From the NCBI GenBank assembly GCA_035646975.1, contig DASROJ010000355.1:1-15573 (forward strand): a DNA stretch of 15,573 bases. The letters run 5' to 3'. Positions 14,513-15,573 of this stretch are shown here, piece after piece. The DNA is from DASROJ01 sp035646975 (lineage in GTDB: Bacteria; Acidobacteriota; Polarisedimenticolia; JACPZX01; DASXTC01). The position numbers and the translations under genes were made by a program. The notes under the pieces are model-generated. The model saw only the letters and a list, made by a program, of their open reading frames with translations. It had not been told where the DNA came from and ran no database searches. How positions within the stretch are numbered: the stretch's first letter is position 1; every line of letters starts with the position of its first letter.

Positions 14513-15573
14513 TGCTCCAGCCCCCGGACCGGCTCCCGCCTCCCGGCTCCTGACCGGAGTGCCCTTCATGACAATGAGCGCGATGTCGTCGGCCTGGCGG
14601 GCGCCTTCGACGAACGCGCTGACTTCATCCATCAGCGCGGAGACGATCTCCCCGGCGGTGGAGTGCCTGTTTCTGGCGAGCGCCTTCGCCAGACGGGCTT
14701 CGCCGAACATCTCGGTGGACGGGCTTCGGGCCTCGCTCAGCCCATCCGTGTAAAGCAGCAGGAGATCTCCGGTGGTCATCCGGAGCGATTCTTCCCGGTA
14801 GCTCTGCCGTGGGCTGATCCCAACCCCCATGCCTCCCTGTGTGAGCCGCCGGCAGCGCTGCTCGTCGATGCTCAACAAAAGGGGCGCCGGGTGCCCGGCA
14901 TTCGTGTACCTGACTTCCCCCGTGGCATGCCCGTAAAGGGCATAGACGAGCGTCGCGTAGAGCCCGCCGTCCTCGAGGTCCTGACAAACGAGATCGTTGA
15001 CCCGCTCGACCACGTCGCGCGTGGAGCGCCGCGACCAGGCTTCGCAGCGCAGGATGCTGCGCGTGGACGCCATGCACATCGCGGCGCCGACGCTGTGGCC
15101 GGCGACGTCCATGATCGCCAGACCGGTCATCCCGGGCACTGCCTCTTCGATGAAACCGTAGTAGTCCCCGCCGACGTCCGAGGCCGGGCGACAGAAACCC
15201 GCGACATCCATCCCCGGAATGACCGGGTTGACCCGTGGCAGCAACCCCTGCTGGATCGAGCGCGCGATTTCCAGCTCGCCTTGCAGTCTCTGGCCATCCC
15301 GCACGCGCGCGGCGGACCTGTTGATCTCGATGAAGACGGCGGCTTCCGACGCCAGGGCCTGGGCAAGCTTCAGGTCGTGCGATGTGAACGGCTTTCCATC
15401 GGACTTCATCGACAGGTTGACGACTCCGACGGAAATTCCGCGCGCTCTCATCGGCGCGCTCAGCAGCGGCGGTCGGACCAGGTGATAATCGGCCGGAAAA
15501 CCGCTGTCGTTCCTTTCCACTGACTCAGGGATCCGGTCCAGGGTCTCGATGATGATCGCCCGCCCCGTGGCCA
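14507..15573 (-). CDS. GAF plus PP2C/SpoIIE-type Ser/Thr phosphatase, 5' end cut by window edge
   Basis: The frame is open to the right edge (354 residues visible), so the true start lies outside; an internal GTG at 15520 is not the start because GAF sequence continues upstream of it. Visible residues 1-82 are the second half of a GAF domain (RGISVGVVNLSMKSDGKPFTSHD). A linker helix of the RsbU/SpoIIE type follows (ELEIARSIQQGLLPRV, about 99-114), then a PPM phosphatase domain. Metal-binding aspartates are visible at GGDYYGF (Asp136), IMDVAGHSVGAA (Asp155), LLYTDGLSEA (Asp276) and QADDIALIV (Asp328/329). This family removes phosphate from the serine of STAS anti-anti-sigma proteins in partner switching. 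A STAS domain with the right serine is encoded three genes downstream, a natural candidate substrate. It overlaps the response-regulator gene by 4 nt. Confidence 0.93.
   Translation of the reverse strand, partial: ATGRAIIIETLDRIPESVERNDSGFPADYHLVRPPLLSAPMRARGISVGVVNLSMKSDGKPFTSHDLKLAQALASEAAVFIEINRSAARVRDGQRLQGELEIARSIQQGLLPRVNPVIPGMDVAGFCRPASDVGGDYYGFIEEAVPGMTGLAIMDVAGHSVGAAMCMASTRSILRCEAWSRRSTRDVVERVNDLVCQDLEDGGLYATLVYALYGHATGEVRYTNAGHPAPLLLSIDEQRCRRLTQGGMGVGISPRQSYREESLRMTTGDLLLLYTDGLSEARSPSTEMFGEARLAKALARNRHSTAGEIVSALMDEVSAFVEGARQADDIALIVMKGTPVRSREAGAGPGAGAR

Noticed and set aside
14507..15520. GTG at 15520 as the start of the phosphatase gene
   Set aside because: The frame and GAF-like sequence continue upstream to the window edge, so the gene is truncated by the window.

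Overview
This is a high-GC window from a Gram-negative bacterium. The evidence for Gram-negative is a predicted outer-membrane beta-barrel with a signal peptide and a C-terminal Phe, plus a secreted TPR protein. The mix of hybrid histidine kinases, a SpoIIE-type phosphatase, a STAS domain, a sigma-70 family factor and a possible sigma-54 promoter suggests a signalling-rich lineage such as Myxococcota/deltaproteobacteria, Acidobacteriota, Gemmatimonadota or a related uncultured phylum. The sequence alone does not decide between them. Nearly all genes are on the minus strand. I see no rRNA, tRNA, insertion sequence, phage gene or CRISPR array.

Reading in the minus direction from the right edge, 15573 to 9386 is a tightly packed signalling operon. 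It holds a GAF plus PP2C/SpoIIE-type Ser/Thr phosphatase (cut by the window edge), a single-domain response regulator (4-nt ATGA overlap), a membrane-anchored histidine kinase with two receiver domains (GTG start, 4-nt gap), a STAS–GHKL–REC fusion (4-nt ATGA overlap), and an AAC(3)-family acetyltransferase-like protein. The STAS fusion is the most unusual protein here. Its histidine-kinase dimerisation helix is recognisable, but the phospho-accepting His is Ser206, while the ATP-binding boxes and the STAS phospho-serine motif are intact. The operon therefore combines partner-switching parts (PP2C phosphatase, STAS) with His-Asp phosphorelay parts.

The centre (9165 to 6144) has a small orphan gene, a plus-strand single-domain response regulator with a good sigma-70-type promoter, and a divergently transcribed sigma-70 family factor. 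Between the last two lies a 479-bp regulatory region with a candidate sigma-54 (-24/-12) promoter reading into the sigma gene and an operator-like dyad. In the sigma factor the usual region 3 is replaced by a short linker with His-x-His and Cys-x2-Cys. An outer-membrane barrel protein follows it.

The left part (5933 to 1) has a short ORF overlapping the start of a SprT-like metallopeptidase, then a 984-residue soluble GAF-GAF-PAS-PAS-HK-REC hybrid kinase, then a secreted TPR protein whose 3' end is outside the window.

The likely common theme is stress or environmental signalling that ends in control of an alternative sigma factor. That link is inferred from gene content and proximity and is not shown by the sequence.
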